Source of the DNA: a virus
IMG/VR virus record: IMGVR_UViG_3300025809_000142
Location: 1 to 22,175 of that record
DNA: 22,175 nucleotides
Strand: one strand, 5' to 3'
A model generated the notes under the pieces. The model was not told the origin of the DNA. It saw nothing but the letters and a program-made list of their open reading frames with translations, and made no database searches. Positions 8,107 through 16,573 of the stretch are shown here, piece by piece. The translations under genes were made by a program, and so were the position numbers. Positions within the stretch are counted from its first letter, which is position 1, and each line of letters starts with the position of its first letter.

Positions 8107-8131
8107 GACGACTCCCTAAGCGGGAGCCGTC
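8107..8131 (-). terminator. Hairpin after the tail tube gene
   Basis: Minus-strand RNA forms a continuous 10-base-pair stem (arms 8122-8131 and 8107-8116) with a 5-base loop (8117-8121). The stem includes one G-U pair that would be an A-C mismatch on the plus strand, so the structure is specific to the minus transcript. A T-rich run (TCTTATTTTATTT) follows, as in an intrinsic terminator. It lies between the highly expressed tail tube gene and the chaperone gene, so it probably lowers downstream expression or protects the 3' end. Confidence 0.8.
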
Positions 8132-8142
8132 TGAGGTACTAC

Positions 8143-8580
8143 TTAAGCAAGCGTAAATGCGACAGCGCCATCAATGGCAATTTCAACATTTGCAGTTACA
8201 ACGTCTTCGACAGGTGTCTCAATTGAATAGCCTGAGACATAACCTGAAAACGTTGCTTGAGCGTCTTCGCTGCCTGATACCCACTTGACTGCGAAAACCT
8301 GCTTGTCGCCACTATCAAATACAGACTTTAGCTCGGTGTGACTTGCGTCACCGCAGACCCAGTTAAGTGTGAGCGAAAGAGTTCCAGAGTCTTTTTGGCC
8401 GACCAGCTTTTGCTTGTAGTCTGTGCCAAATTTGTTGTACTCAATAATGTTTGCAGAAAGCTCTAAGGTACCAATAGAAGCTACTTCAGCAATCTTAGTA
8501 GTGTTGTCGGCAGTAGTTGAAGTTAATGCCAGCATGTGAAGCTCGGTTGCTAGACCGTGGAATGGAGTTGCAATAGCCAT
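8143..8580 (-). CDS. Major tail (tube) protein
   Basis: A 145-residue beta-rich protein with a tail-tube pattern: ALTSTTADNTTKIAEVASIG near the start, then alternating strands, SGTLSLTLNWV in the middle, and VTANVEIAIDGAVAFTLA at the end. Tube proteins of the lambda gpV / phage_tail_2 kind show this N-terminal 'V.....' core and a final 'v.i.idG...' strand. It would stack as hexamers forming the tail tube. The ribosome site AAGGA lies before ATG 8580. Order after the tail terminator gene and before the chaperone, plus the hairpin just downstream, agree with a highly expressed structural gene. Confidence 0.88.
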   Translation of the reverse strand: MAIATPFHGLATELHMLALTSTTADNTTKIAEVASIGTLELSANIIEYNKFGTDYKQKLVGQKDSGTLSLTLNWVCGDASHTELKSVFDSGDKQVFAVKWVSGSEDAQATFSGYVSGYSIETPVEDVVTANVEIAIDGAVAFTLA

Positions 8581-8591
8581 ATTTTAAATCC

Positions 8592-8975
8592 TTAATTTGT
8601 ATAAATAGTTAAACTAATAATATTCCGATAGAGCTTGAGCTCTTCTTCATATGTATTTATTGCTGAGGTGATTTGGGCACTGGTTACACTGAAAGTGCCC
8701 ATTGGGCCGTGCATGCCATTTAAGAGCTGATCAATGTGGCCACTGAGCTCGCGCAGTGTTTCGTAACTTGGGCTGTAAACAAGCAAAGTAATATCGTGCC
8801 GGATTACTGTTTCCATTGACCCAGTCTGCGGCGCACGGTGGCCTCCGCTAATTTCAAAAACAATAGAGGTTGTTGTAGTACCCTGTGGGAGGCGCAAAGC
8901 GTAAATGTTGTTCCCTACGGCCGCGATAATATCAACATCAGTTAGAAGGTGATTACGAAAGTGTGGATCAATCAT
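8592..8975 (-). CDS. Tail terminator / completion protein (DUF3168-like)
   Basis: A 127-residue protein with the layout of DUF3168/gp17-type tail terminators: a start with DVDIIAAVGNNIYALRLPQG, SIVFEISGG in the first strand, then HDITLLVYSPSYETLRELSG, in which a beta strand precedes a helix. A C-terminal edge strand (YRNIISLTIYT) completes the fold. The protein would cap the tail tube end that joins the head. It overlaps the upstream adaptor gene by four bases (ATGA, 8972-8975), so translation is probably coupled. Family assignment is from pattern and position. Confidence 0.82.
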   Translation of the reverse strand: MIDPHFRNHLLTDVDIIAAVGNNIYALRLPQGTTTTSIVFEISGGHRAPQTGSMETVIRHDITLLVYSPSYETLRELSGHIDQLLNGMHGPMGTFSVTSAQITSAINTYEEELKLYRNIISLTIYTN

Positions 8976-9298
8976 GTGCGCTCCTCACAGACCATTTGTA
9001 TCTCGCGGTTGTTTAGTTGGACGTTGGCCACCGCAGTGATTTCAAGAGTCATACCATTCAAAACTAAAAAGGCTGATCTCGGGAGGGCGGCTAGTGCTGC
9101 GTAATATCTAAACCGCAAATCAAACTCTGTTTTAGATACTACCGTTTCGCCTGTGGAGTATTCTCTGCGAGGCTTAGTTGTTGCGCTGCACGCAAATACT
9201 CCAAGAGAAGTTGCACCACTCTCAATTTCACCAAAGTGGTTGGGTAATGCGTTTGGGATAAATATTTCGGCCTTGTTGTTTAATTTTCCAGCTCGCAT
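8972..9298 (-). CDS. Head-tail adaptor / joining protein
   Basis: A 108-residue protein starting MRAGKLNNKAEIFIP, the usual opening of phage head-tail joining proteins (SPP1 gp16 / phage_H_T_join group: an 'R.G.L..ri.i' strand, then a small beta-barrel). Later strands are EFDLRFRYYAAL and FLVLNGMTLEITAV, with the common final ELxC-like element replaced by IQMVCEERT. It would sit between the connector ring and the tail terminator and close the DNA-filled head. It begins four bases after the connector stop and overlaps the next gene by four bases. Confidence 0.85.
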   Translation of the reverse strand: MRAGKLNNKAEIFIPNALPNHFGEIESGATSLGVFACSATTKPRREYSTGETVVSKTEFDLRFRYYAALAALPRSAFLVLNGMTLEITAVANVQLNNREIQMVCEERT

Positions 9299-9302
9299 GT
9301 CA

Positions 9303-10205
9303 TCACCTCAACTTGTATGGGTGAAGGAGATCTTTTGCAGCGATCACTGGCTTGAGGGCTTTGATATTACTTCCGACAATCTCGTTCTCCCGGTTCTCCC
9401 AAAGACTGGCTGCAATAAGTAAAATCGCCATTTTGATGGGGGCCGGAACTGCTGGGGAGGCTGTCCCCACGATATGACTCACATTGATGACATCAACCTC
9501 ATTGGCAACATCAACAGGCCACTCTGTTCCCATTGCTGGGTAAATGTGGATTCGACCATTGCGCTTGAGGACTCTGTATTTCTCAGAGGGTAATACGACA
9601 GGCAAAAAATGGCTGTCCATATAAGTTATTGATGTGACAAATTGACTGACGCCACCATCTAAAATAAGTGGCTGCTTTTTGTTTCCATTAGTTTGTGGAA
9701 ACCTATCAAAAAACTGCGTCATCGCCCGAGTGATAAACATTCGCCCGGTGTATTGCTCAGCAAAATTTGTCGCGGCTTCAATCATGGTGATTGCCATGTT
9801 GAGCTCACCTTGATCCCCTGTTGTGTAGACAATATGTTTGAAAAACTCATCCGTCGTGACCGGGAAAGTCGCTGGCGATCCAGATACAACAACTGGGACC
9901 GCGTTGGCTTGAACCCATTCCGTTGTATAGAATTTTAGCTGTTGAGCTTCAAGGTCAAACCACAAATCACCTTCAAGTGCGTCAGTGGGCTCTGTAGCTG
10001 ATACGGTTGTCCCACGGGATTCCTGTTGCAGGGTTGTGATCTGTGCCGCAATTACGAGAGGGTTGTCACTAACTAATGTCGGAGCATTTGTGACGTCTCC
10101 GATGTACAACTTCGCGTCGGCTGAGTTGTAGAACATAGCTCCTGAGAGCAGGGTTGCCGGGACGTGTCCGACGACACCCGACCTGTTGATTTGAACTTGT
10201 GACAT
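9303..10205 (-). CDS. Head-tail connector with an N-terminal fibre-like extension
   Basis: A 300-residue protein in two parts. Residues about 118-300 fit the gp6-like/phiE125 gp8-type connector: VTTDEFFKHIVYTT, the helix AITMIEAATNFAEQYTGR, and the C-terminal PAPIKMAILLIAASLWENRE with LLHPYKLR. About the first 110 residues are unusual. SGAMFYNSADAKLYIGD (21-37) and GDLWFDLEAQQLKFYTTEW (79-97) are motifs met in phage fibre or fibre-attachment regions, not in connectors, which normally have about 180-190 residues. The frame is continuous and the AAAGGAC site precedes ATG 10205, so this looks like a true fusion. The collagen-like fibre gene lies just upstream, suggesting that the extension anchors or resembles fibres at the neck (inference). 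Confidence 0.8.
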   Translation of the reverse strand: MSQVQINRSGVVGHVPATLLSGAMFYNSADAKLYIGDVTNAPTLVSDNPLVIAAQITTLQQESRGTTVSATEPTDALEGDLWFDLEAQQLKFYTTEWVQANAVPVVVSGSPATFPVTTDEFFKHIVYTTGDQGELNMAITMIEAATNFAEQYTGRMFITRAMTQFFDRFPQTNGNKKQPLILDGGVSQFVTSITYMDSHFLPVVLPSEKYRVLKRNGRIHIYPAMGTEWPVDVANEVDVINVSHIVGTASPAVPAPIKMAILLIAASLWENRENEIVGSNIKALKPVIAAKDLLHPYKLR

Positions 10206-10255
10206 TGTTTGTCCTTTCGTTGGTTACCTTAGCTACCGAACAATACTTGCAAGAT

Positions 10256-10480
10256 TCAATTGATCTCTTCGGCCTCAGTGTCATCGACAAGACCTTGATT
10301 GGATGAAAATTGCGGGAGGTCTGTTGCAAAATCCGGGTGTGAGACGTAACTCTCAACGCTGGTGCATCCCAGTTTTTCTTCAATTGCCGTATAGCCAAAC
10401 CTATCGAGCTCAGGTTTTCTGACAAGCTGCCGTTGTTCGATTATTTTATCTTTATGATGCTTAGTCATAACATCTTTCAT
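10256..10480 (-). CDS. Hypothetical 74-residue protein
   Basis: A small ORF with a good GAGG ribosome site before ATG 10480, between the collagen-like gene and the connector gene. The sequence is charged: basic at the start (MTKHHKDKIIEQRQLVRKPE) and acidic at the end (DDTEAEEIN). No domain is recognised. A second ATG at codon 5 (MTKHH) is possible but lies further from the ribosome site. Residues 24-47 (ELDRFGYTAIEEKLG and following) could form a helix pair. It might be a small accessory or chaperone for the fibre or connector, but nothing in the sequence shows this. Confidence 0.6.
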   Translation of the reverse strand: MKDVMTKHHKDKIIEQRQLVRKPELDRFGYTAIEEKLGCTSVESYVSHPDFATDLPQFSSNQGLVDDTEAEEIN

Positions 10481-10512
10481 ATTTTTACCTCGGAATCATT
10501 GCAAGATACTTG

Positions 10513-13500
10513 CTAAAGATTTTCTAGTTGAGTTATGCGAGCCTCTAGCTCTTGAACAGTTTTGACGAGTAGCGGTACGAGCTTGCTCTGGTCTACTCCT
10601 TGAAGGAGGTCTTCTGTCCGGGTCACTTGGCTCTCTGTTCCATCTTCAGCCGTTACTGTTTCTGTAACTTCTTCTGTGGCGTCTTTCTCACCTGTAACAG
10701 CTTCTGGAAGATGCTCTTGCAGTTCGTGTGCAATAAAACCATCACTGCGCTGTTGCCCATCAACCCACCTAAAGTTAACAGCGTTTATAGCAAGCAGGCG
10801 TTCTGTTGCATTGCTGATAGGCTGCACATCTTCCTTGAGGCGATAGTCGGAACTGGTTGAGTATTGAGTCGAGTAGTGGCTGCTGGTTATTTTGCCCTTT
10901 ACAACGCCAGAACCATTTTGAAAAGCTATATGCCAATTTTGTGGATGATAGCCTGTTGAGGTGCTGACACTGCCCTTTGATATTATTGTCGCAGTGGCGT
11001 CACTGGTGTTTGAAGTCCCAGGATTTACAACAAGCTGCTGGTTAGCGTGTGTTACAGGGTTAGACGACCCACCGACACCGAACCGCTGGCTGTACCCATC
11101 TGCAACTGCAAAGCCAGCTGACGAACTGCCCATTGATAAATAGAGAGAACCTGCAGTGCTGCCGGGGTCTTTACTTAAGGTTGCGCCGCCAGAACCAATT
11201 CTAAAATTATTTGCAGTAACAGTGCCAGTCACCGTCCCACCTGAAAGCGGTAAAGCATTTAGGGCACCGTCGGCACCAGCGGGACCTTGTGGTCCAGTGT
11301 TACCTGTAGCACCTGTAGCACCTGTAGCACCTGTAGGACCTGTTGGACCCGTAGATCCAAAGTAGCCTCTCGGACCTTGAGGCCCTGTAGAGCCAGTATT
11401 TCCTTGTGGTCCAGTAGCACCATCATCGCCATCAGTTCCTGCTGCGCCTGTAGCACCTTGAGGGCCAGTGTTACCTGTTGGTCCTGCGGGACCTGTGGAT
11501 CCAAAGTAGCCTCTCGGACCTTGAGGCCCTGTAGAGCCAGTAGGACCTTGTGGTCCAGTAGCACCGTCGTCGCCATCAGTTCCTGCTGCGCCTGTAGCAC
11601 CTTGTGATCCAGTAGATCCGGTGTAGCCTCTCGGACCTTGCGGCCCTGTAGAGCCAGTAGGACCTTGTGGTCCAGTAGCACCGTCGTCGCCATTAGTTCC
11701 TGCTGCGCCTGTAGCACCTTGAGGGCCAGTGTTACCTGTAAGCCCTCTTGGACCTGTGGCACCTTGTGGGCCAGTAGCACCATCATCGCCATCAGTTCCT
11801 GCTGCGCCTGTAGCACCTTGAGGGCCAGTGTTACCTGTAAGCCCTCTTGGACCTGTAGCACCTGTAGGACCTGTTGGACCCGTAGATCCAAAGTAGCCTC
11901 TCGGACCTTGTGGACCTGTAGAGCCAGTAGCACCTTGTGGCCCAGTAGCACCATCATCGCCATCAGTTCCCGCAGCGCCTGTAGCACCTTGAGGGCCAGT
12001 GTTACCTGTAAGCCCTCTTGGACCTGTAGCACCTTGTGGTCCAATAGCACCATCGTCGCCATCAGTTCCCGCAGCGCCTGTAGCACCTTGAGGGCCAGTG
12101 TTACCTGTTAGCCCTATTGGACCTGTTGGACCCGTAGATCCAAAGTAACCTCTCGGACCTTGAGGCCCGGTAGAGCCAGTAGGACCTTGTGGTCCAATAG
12201 CACCATCATCGCCATCAGTTCCCGCAGCGCCTGTAGCACCTTGAGGCCCCGTGTTACCTGTACCACCTTGTGGACCGATAGCTCCAGTGTTACCTGTTAG
12301 CCCTATTGGACCTGTACCACCTTGTGGTCCTGTGTAGCCTCTCAGACCTTGTGGGCCAGTAGCACCATCATCACCAGCAGCGCCTGTAGCACCTTGTGGA
12401 CCTTGTGGGCCAGTAGCACCGTCGTCGCCAGCAGCACCTGTGTTGCCTTGTGGACCTTGAGCACCTGTGTTGCCTTGTGGACCAGTAGCACCTGTGTTGC
12501 CTTGTGGTCCAGTAGCACCATCATCACCATCAGCTCCTGCAGCGCCTGTAGTACCTTGTGGACCTTGTGCACCTGTAGAACCAGTGTCGCCTTTCAGACC
12601 TTGTGGTCCAGTAGCACCATCGTTGCCGTCAGTTCCTGCTGCGCCTGTAGCACCTTGGGGACCTTGTGATCCAGTAGCACCGTCGTCGCCAGCAGCGCCA
12701 GTAGCACCTTGAGGGCCTTGTGCGCCCGTAGCACCTTGAGGGCCTTGTGCGCCCGTAGCACCTTGCGAACCTGTAGCACCGTCGTCGCCATCAGCTCCTG
12801 CAGCACCTTGAGGACCTTGAGGACCTTGTGGTCCAGTGTTTCCTTGTAGACCTTGTGCACCGTCGTCGCCATTAGCTCCTGCAGCACCTTGAGGACCTTG
12901 CGGACCTTGTGGTCCAGTGTTTCCTTGTAGACCTTGTGCACCGTCGTCGCCATTAGCTCCTGCAGCACCTTGAGGACCTTGCGGACCTTGTGGTCCAGTG
13001 TTTCCTTGTAGACCTTGTGCACCATCGTCGCCATCAGCGCCTGTAGCGCCTTGTGGACCTTGGGGACCTGTAGCGCCATCGTTGCCATCAGATCCTGCAG
13101 CGCCTGTAGCGCCTTGTGGACCTGTAGCGCCATCGTTGCCGTCAGATCCTGCAGCGCCAGTAGCACCTTGTGGACCAATGTTTCCTTGTGGACCTTGTGG
13201 ACCTGTAGCGCCATCGTTGCCATCAGATCCGGCAGCGCCAGTAGCACCTTGTGGACCAATGTTTCCTTGTGGACCTGTAGCACCATCGTTGCCGTCAGAT
13301 CCTGCAGCGCCAGTAGCACCTTGTGGACCAATGTTTCCTTGTGGACCTTGAGCACCATCGTTGCCATCAGCTCCTGTAGCGCCAGTAGCACCTTGTGGAC
13401 CAATGTTTCCTTGTGGACCTTGAGCACCATCGTTGCCATCAGCTCCTGTAGCGCCTTGTGGTCCAGTGTTTCCTTGTAGACCTTGAGCACCATCGTCGCC

Positions 13501-14271
13501 ATCAGCTCCTGCAGCACCTTGTGGTCCTTGTGGTCCTTGTGGTCCAGTGTTTCCTTGTGGACCTTGAGCACCATCGTCGCCAGCAGCTCCTGTAGCGCCT
13601 TGTGGTCCAGTGTTTCCTTGTAGACCTTGTGCACCGTCGTCGCCATTAGCGCCCGCTGCGCCAGCAGCACCTTGTGAGCCTTGTGGACCTTGTGGACCTT
13701 GTAGACCTATAGCGCCATCGTTGCCGTCAGTTCCTGCTGTGCCCATAGCACCTTGGGGACCTGTGGCACCTTGTAAACCTTGGGGACCTTGTGTGCCTGT
13801 AGCACCAGCATCACCTTGTGGACCTGTGGCACCTTGTAAACCTTGGGGACCTTGTGTGCCTGTGGCTCCATCATCCCCAGTAACTCCCGCAGCGCCTGTA
13901 GCTCCTTGAGGGCCTTGGCTGCCGGTTTCACCTTGGATGCCTTGAGTACCTTGTGGACCAGCGGCACCTATTTCACCTTGGATGCCTTGAGTACCTTGCG
14001 GGCCTGTTGCGCCTTGAGCGCCATCAGGACCAACAATGGTAGTGATCTCAAAATACTCACCACGAAATAAATCTCCGGCAAGCGGCGCGTTGTTAAATGT
14101 TATTTCACTACCAGAGATACTGAAGTCTGTAATTTCATATTGCACGACTCCACCGATTGATATATCCAAATCTCGTGGGGTTGGGACTAATAGAGGCGCG
14201 CCATTGACTGACAATGTGAAAGTCGTCTGTACGCCATCAAATGACGCAGCAATGCTGTCAAAAAGGGCCAT
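10513..14271 (-). CDS. Giant collagen-like fibre protein with C-terminal peptidase S74 chaperone
   Basis: A 1,252-residue protein. Residues 1-80 form an N-terminal beta domain of the fibre-anchoring type ([17 protein letters not shown] and following). Residues 81-1001 are Gly-X-Y triplets, about 307 in a row with no interruption that I could find, rich in [12 protein letters not shown] and almost lysine-free; this should form a collagen triple helix. A non-collagen region follows at about 1002-1140. The end is an S74 (endosialidase-type) intramolecular chaperone: [12 protein letters not shown] with Ser1141 and Lys1146 as the expected dyad, [16 protein letters not shown], and the final helix [16 protein letters not shown]. 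Family knowledge predicts self-cleavage before Ser1141 after trimer folding, releasing 112 residues. GGAGG precedes ATG 14271. Such fibres are usually tail fibres; here the gene sits in the head region. Confidence 0.92.
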   Translation of the reverse strand: MALFDSIAASFDGVQTTFTLSVNGAPLLVPTPRDLDISIGGVVQYEITDFSISGSEITFNNAPLAGDLFRGEYFEITTIVGPDGAQGATGPQGTQGIQGEIGAAGPQGTQGIQGETGSQGPQGATGAAGVTGDDGATGTQGPQGLQGATGPQGDAGATGTQGPQGLQGATGPQGAMGTAGTDGNDGAIGLQGPQGPQGSQGAAGAAGANGDDGAQGLQGNTGPQGATGAAGDDGAQGPQGNTGPQGPQGPQGAAGADGDDGAQGLQGNTGPQGATGADGNDGAQGPQGNIGPQGATGATGADGNDGAQGPQGNIGPQGATGAAGSDGNDGATGPQGNIGPQGATGAAGSDGNDGATGPQGPQGNIGPQGATGAAGSDGNDGATGPQGATGAAGSDGNDGATGPQGPQGATGADGDDGAQGLQGNTGPQGPQGPQGAAGANGDDGAQGLQGNTGPQGPQGPQGAAGANGDDGAQGLQGNTGPQGPQGPQGAAGADGDDGATGSQGATGAQGPQGATGAQGPQGATGAAGDDGATGSQGPQGATGAAGTDGNDGATGPQGLKGDTGSTGAQGPQGTTGAAGADGDDGATGPQGNTGATGPQGNTGAQGPQGNTGAAGDDGATGPQGPQGATGAAGDDGATGPQGLRGYTGPQGGTGPIGLTGNTGAIGPQGGTGNTGPQGATGAAGTDGDDGAIGPQGPTGSTGPQGPRGYFGSTGPTGPIGLTGNTGPQGATGAAGTDGDDGAIGPQGATGPRGLTGNTGPQGATGAAGTDGDDGATGPQGATGSTGPQGPRGYFGSTGPTGPTGATGPRGLTGNTGPQGATGAAGTDGDDGATGPQGATGPRGLTGNTGPQGATGAAGTNGDDGATGPQGPTGSTGPQGPRGYTGSTGSQGATGAAGTDGDDGATGPQGPTGSTGPQGPRGYFGSTGPAGPTGNTGPQGATGAAGTDGDDGATGPQGNTGSTGPQGPRGYFGSTGPTGPTGATGATGATGNTGPQGPAGADGALNALPLSGGTVTGTVTANNFRIGSGGATLSKDPGSTAGSLYLSMGSSSAGFAVADGYSQRFGVGGSSNPVTHANQQLVVNPGTSNTSDATATIISKGSVSTSTGYHPQNWHIAFQNGSGVVKGKITSSHYSTQYSTSSDYRLKEDVQPISNATERLLAINAVNFRWVDGQQRSDGFIAHELQEHLPEAVTGEKDATEEVTETVTAEDGTESQVTRTEDLLQGVDQSKLVPLLVKTVQELEARITQLENL
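11260..14035 (-). repeat. In-frame DNA repeats encoding the collagen triplets
   Basis: The Gly-X-Y region is built from tandem and dispersed units whose lengths are multiples of nine bases. Clear examples are an 81-base unit (27 residues) repeated three times with starts near 12780, 12861 and 12942, and a 99-base unit (33 residues) with copies from 11701 and 11800. Further variant copies occur at about 13080-13440 and 11480-12240. Near-identity of neighbouring copies suggests recent expansion by slippage or recombination. Long open frames on both strands here are by-products of the repeat. Confidence 0.9.
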
Positions 14272-14310
14272 GTGGCCTCCGTTATAGTTGTTTATTCGAT
14301 TGGAAAGAGG

Positions 14311-14328
14311 CCCTCCCCGAAGGGAGAG
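14311..14328 (-). terminator. UUCG-capped hairpin before the collagen-like gene
   Basis: Minus-strand RNA forms a 7-base-pair stem (14322-14328 with 14311-14317, one G-U pair) closed by a UUCG tetraloop (14318-14321) in the stable context CUUCGG. It begins 11 bases after the stop of the 58-residue gene. The following sequence CCTCTTTCC is only weakly T-rich, so partial termination or 3'-end protection is more likely than full termination. Confidence 0.65.
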
Positions 14329-14338
14329 GGCTTTAGCG

Positions 14339-14515
14339 TTACTGTGCGCTGGCTATACGAGTGAGCACTGCCGAGACATTAGCTACATAGACCGAATAGT
14401 TTGTATTATTCAGACTAGCAGTGAGGAACCCGACTGGAGTAGTTGTAGGTGGCGCACCTGCTTGCGTAGTGCCTAGTTTTAGGTAAGGCAATACTGTTCC
14501 GAGTTTTAAGTGCAT
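14339..14515 (-). CDS. Hypothetical 58-residue protein
   Basis: A small ORF whose ATG (14513-14515) overlaps the TAA stop of the 614-residue gene in a TAATG arrangement, so it is probably translated by coupling. The sequence opens [20 protein letters not shown], containing LKLGT twice. A Pro/Thr-rich linker (APPTTTPVG) follows, then a beta-like stretch ([14 protein letters not shown]). No family is recognised. The coupling to a virion-like gene and the UUCG hairpin directly after it suggest that it ends an operon segment and is a real gene, perhaps a small virion or fibre-assembly component. Confidence 0.65.
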   Translation of the reverse strand: MHLKLGTVLPYLKLGTTQAGAPPTTTPVGFLTASLNNTNYSVYVANVSAVLTRIASAQ

Positions 14516-16359
14516 TAGACCGCCTCCAACTCAATACTCTCTATACAGATCTTGGCAACATCATAATCTGAGTCGCTCGATCCTGCGTAAATTTGCCCTA
14601 ATTGAAGTATTAGCGTTAGTTGCTGTGCGCCGTGAATTTCGGACGCACTAATTGAGTCGCTGTATACCACAGTACCTGACCCACCAGAACTGGCATTTAT
14701 TGTAAATACATTAAATGGCGATAAATTCCAGTCATCACTGGTACCATTACCATCCAGATACCCTTTGACATTAACAGATCCGACTGTAGTCCCACCTAAC
14801 GTAACCTTTAAACGATAATTTGAGGTAGATGTGATCTCACTGACACCTGTAGGCATAGGTAGGTAAACACGATCGAAACCAGCGTACTGGTGAGGCATAA
14901 GGTGATAGACTAATTTGCCACCATACTCCGTAGAGTTGTACATTAGCATCATATCTTTATCGCGATTCATAACGGGGCAGAATGCTACTTGCCTGCCTGA
15001 GTTTCTATCTACTCCCCAGAACTTGCTTTGCCTAAAACTTTCATTGTAATTATTTGGAGAAGTGACGAAGTGCGTTGTCGTATTTTCCAAAGTAGTACTC
15101 GAAGACTGGTTTAAGTCTCTGAAATAAACATCACCCTTTGATACATCAACCGTGGCACCTAATACTAAGTATTGATTATAGGTACTTATAGTTGATTTAG
15201 TATCTCTATAACTACTGAAATTAGATTCAAATTTAGGTCCAAGCAAAACGGCAGATTTTTGAAAAGCGGGGGTGGTAGCCATATTGACTGAGGAAGTTAC
15301 ATCCATTTCTGTGGGGACTCCACTGCCAGATTTAAATAGGCAGTTCAACCAAAAATCGTCGTAGTACGAGAGATGTACAGTATGAGTATTGTTATGATCA
15401 TAATAGTATGTCCCTAAGTTTTTAAACTTGAAATTGATAGGTCCCGAATCTCCTTGCCTCTCATATTTAAAATAATAGCCCAGCAACAAGTGCTTGATGT
15501 CTCTGTTAACGCCTTGAGTAGCCGCCGTGTCATAATAGGGGGAGTACAGGTAGATGTAGCCTCCAGAGGTAAGACAATTTGCTTTAAACGTGAGGGCTGT
15601 TTTAATATACATTTTGTTAGAGGAGCTAAACGTATTTCGCATATTGATGTCGCGAAGTTCAACAGTCTCTCCGTAAATATACATCCTCATGCTTGAAGTA
15701 TTCATTGAATGTGAGATCGTTAACTCAGGAGCATCTACGGTCATTTTATTACCAAAGATGGCAGACGCTCCAAACCAATTCTCGGTATACCCTGTAGGGT
15801 TTACACGGTGAATAATTGTTTCCCCACCGCGTGTTGTTTCAGAAACCCAGCCTGCCGTTAGCGTCGTTAGCAGAAAGTTTGGACCCTTTAATAGGTCGGC
15901 CTTATTAGGAGTAACTAAATTACTTAGGTAATATTGAGGGTCTAGTTGATATGCCGGTTGAGTCAAATCTGCATACGGAACACCAGTCCTCCAGACTCCG
16001 GCAAAAGCATCTAGAGTGTTGGTGGTGTGCGTGCCCCAATTAACGTATTGCTCATCGCCCTTTATGGTGGTGTACTTTAAAAAGGAATGTTGAGCAGGGG
16101 CAGAGTCGAAGTAAACACCATAGTTTCCATTAACGTAAGTTTTTAAATCTGTTACGCCGCTTATCCAAGCAGGTCCAGTTATCCAAGGATTTGTGGGTAA
16201 GGCTTTTAATCGAATTTCATCACCATTGGAGTATCCGCTTTCTGGTAGGTTGTCTATGCTGTATGGATTAGAATATGATCCAGCCGTGCCTGAACCTGTA
16301 GTTCCGTGAACTCCGCCAGACGGCGATTCAATGTAGGGGTCGCACCAATAAATAGCCAT
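14515..16359 (-). CDS. Large putative virion protein (fibre or decoration; unknown family)
   Basis: A 614-residue protein. The N-terminus (MAIYWCDPYIESPSGGVHGT, then a Gly/Ser/Thr-rich stretch and GDEIRLKALPTNPW near 47-60) resembles the cap of right-handed beta-helix proteins on phage virions. The middle (about 210-290) has successive short strands such as MYIYGETVELRDINM and GGYIYLYSPYY. The last ~140 residues (from about 470) look like a separate beta-sandwich ending AKICIESIELEAV. No catalytic motif or signal peptide is evident. Its start overlaps the previous stop (TAATG, 16357-16361), and its stop overlaps the next start in the same way. It lies in the block between capsid and connector genes. 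A head or neck fibre, glycan-binding or depolymerase role is possible but unproven. Confidence 0.7.
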   Translation of the reverse strand: MAIYWCDPYIESPSGGVHGTTGSGTAGSYSNPYSIDNLPESGYSNGDEIRLKALPTNPWITGPAWISGVTDLKTYVNGNYGVYFDSAPAQHSFLKYTTIKGDEQYVNWGTHTTNTLDAFAGVWRTGVPYADLTQPAYQLDPQYYLSNLVTPNKADLLKGPNFLLTTLTAGWVSETTRGGETIIHRVNPTGYTENWFGASAIFGNKMTVDAPELTISHSMNTSSMRMYIYGETVELRDINMRNTFSSSNKMYIKTALTFKANCLTSGGYIYLYSPYYDTAATQGVNRDIKHLLLGYYFKYERQGDSGPINFKFKNLGTYYYDHNNTHTVHLSYYDDFWLNCLFKSGSGVPTEMDVTSSVNMATTPAFQKSAVLLGPKFESNFSSYRDTKSTISTYNQYLVLGATVDVSKGDVYFRDLNQSSSTTLENTTTHFVTSPNNYNESFRQSKFWGVDRNSGRQVAFCPVMNRDKDMMLMYNSTEYGGKLVYHLMPHQYAGFDRVYLPMPTGVSEITSTSNYRLKVTLGGTTVGSVNVKGYLDGNGTSDDWNLSPFNVFTINASSGGSGTVVYSDSISASEIHGAQQLTLILQLGQIYAGSSDSDYDVAKICIESIELEAV

Positions 16360-16571
16360 TATTTAGTCTCCAATGCGGATAATAAGTTACCAAGTACATC
16401 GGAGTTGAGTTCTTCAAAGGTTCCCCCTAGAGCAAACTGTGCTCGTGGACCACTAGTGTCCACCTCAACATCCTCTACGCTTCCATCGTCTTTCATAACT
16501 TTAAATATTATTGTTTTATCATCAATTTCAACGTATTCGTATTCAGCGATATTTAGGTAAGTCGTGTACAT
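16359..16571 (-). CDS. Hypothetical 70-residue protein
   Basis: ATG at 16571 follows the 56-residue gene by two bases, and that gene's final codons (GGAGGAG) form its ribosome site. The sequence (MYTTYLNIAEYEYVEIDDKT and following) is acidic, with beta strands in the first half and a helical end (EELNSDVLGNLLSALETK). No family is recognised. Its stop overlaps the start of the 614-residue gene, so the two are probably translationally coupled and may function together, for example as an assembly helper and its large partner. Confidence 0.7.
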   Translation of the reverse strand: MYTTYLNIAEYEYVEIDDKTIIFKVMKDDGSVEDVEVDTSGPRAQFALGGTFEELNSDVLGNLLSALETK

Positions 16572-16573
16572 GA

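Noticed and set aside
12594-13670. A 358-codon minus-strand frame (and similar long frames at 11259-12086 and on the plus strand) within the collagen-like gene
   Set aside because: These are alternative frames of the Gly-X-Y repeat. Their low-complexity products (Leu/Lys/His/Val or Cys/Ser/Thr repeats) arise from the repeated DNA, not from selection for protein.
11280-13990. Regularly spaced repeats resembling a CRISPR array
   Set aside because: Unit lengths are multiples of nine bases, copies vary at third positions, and all units encode Gly-X-Y in one frame; there are no unique spacers and no cas genes.
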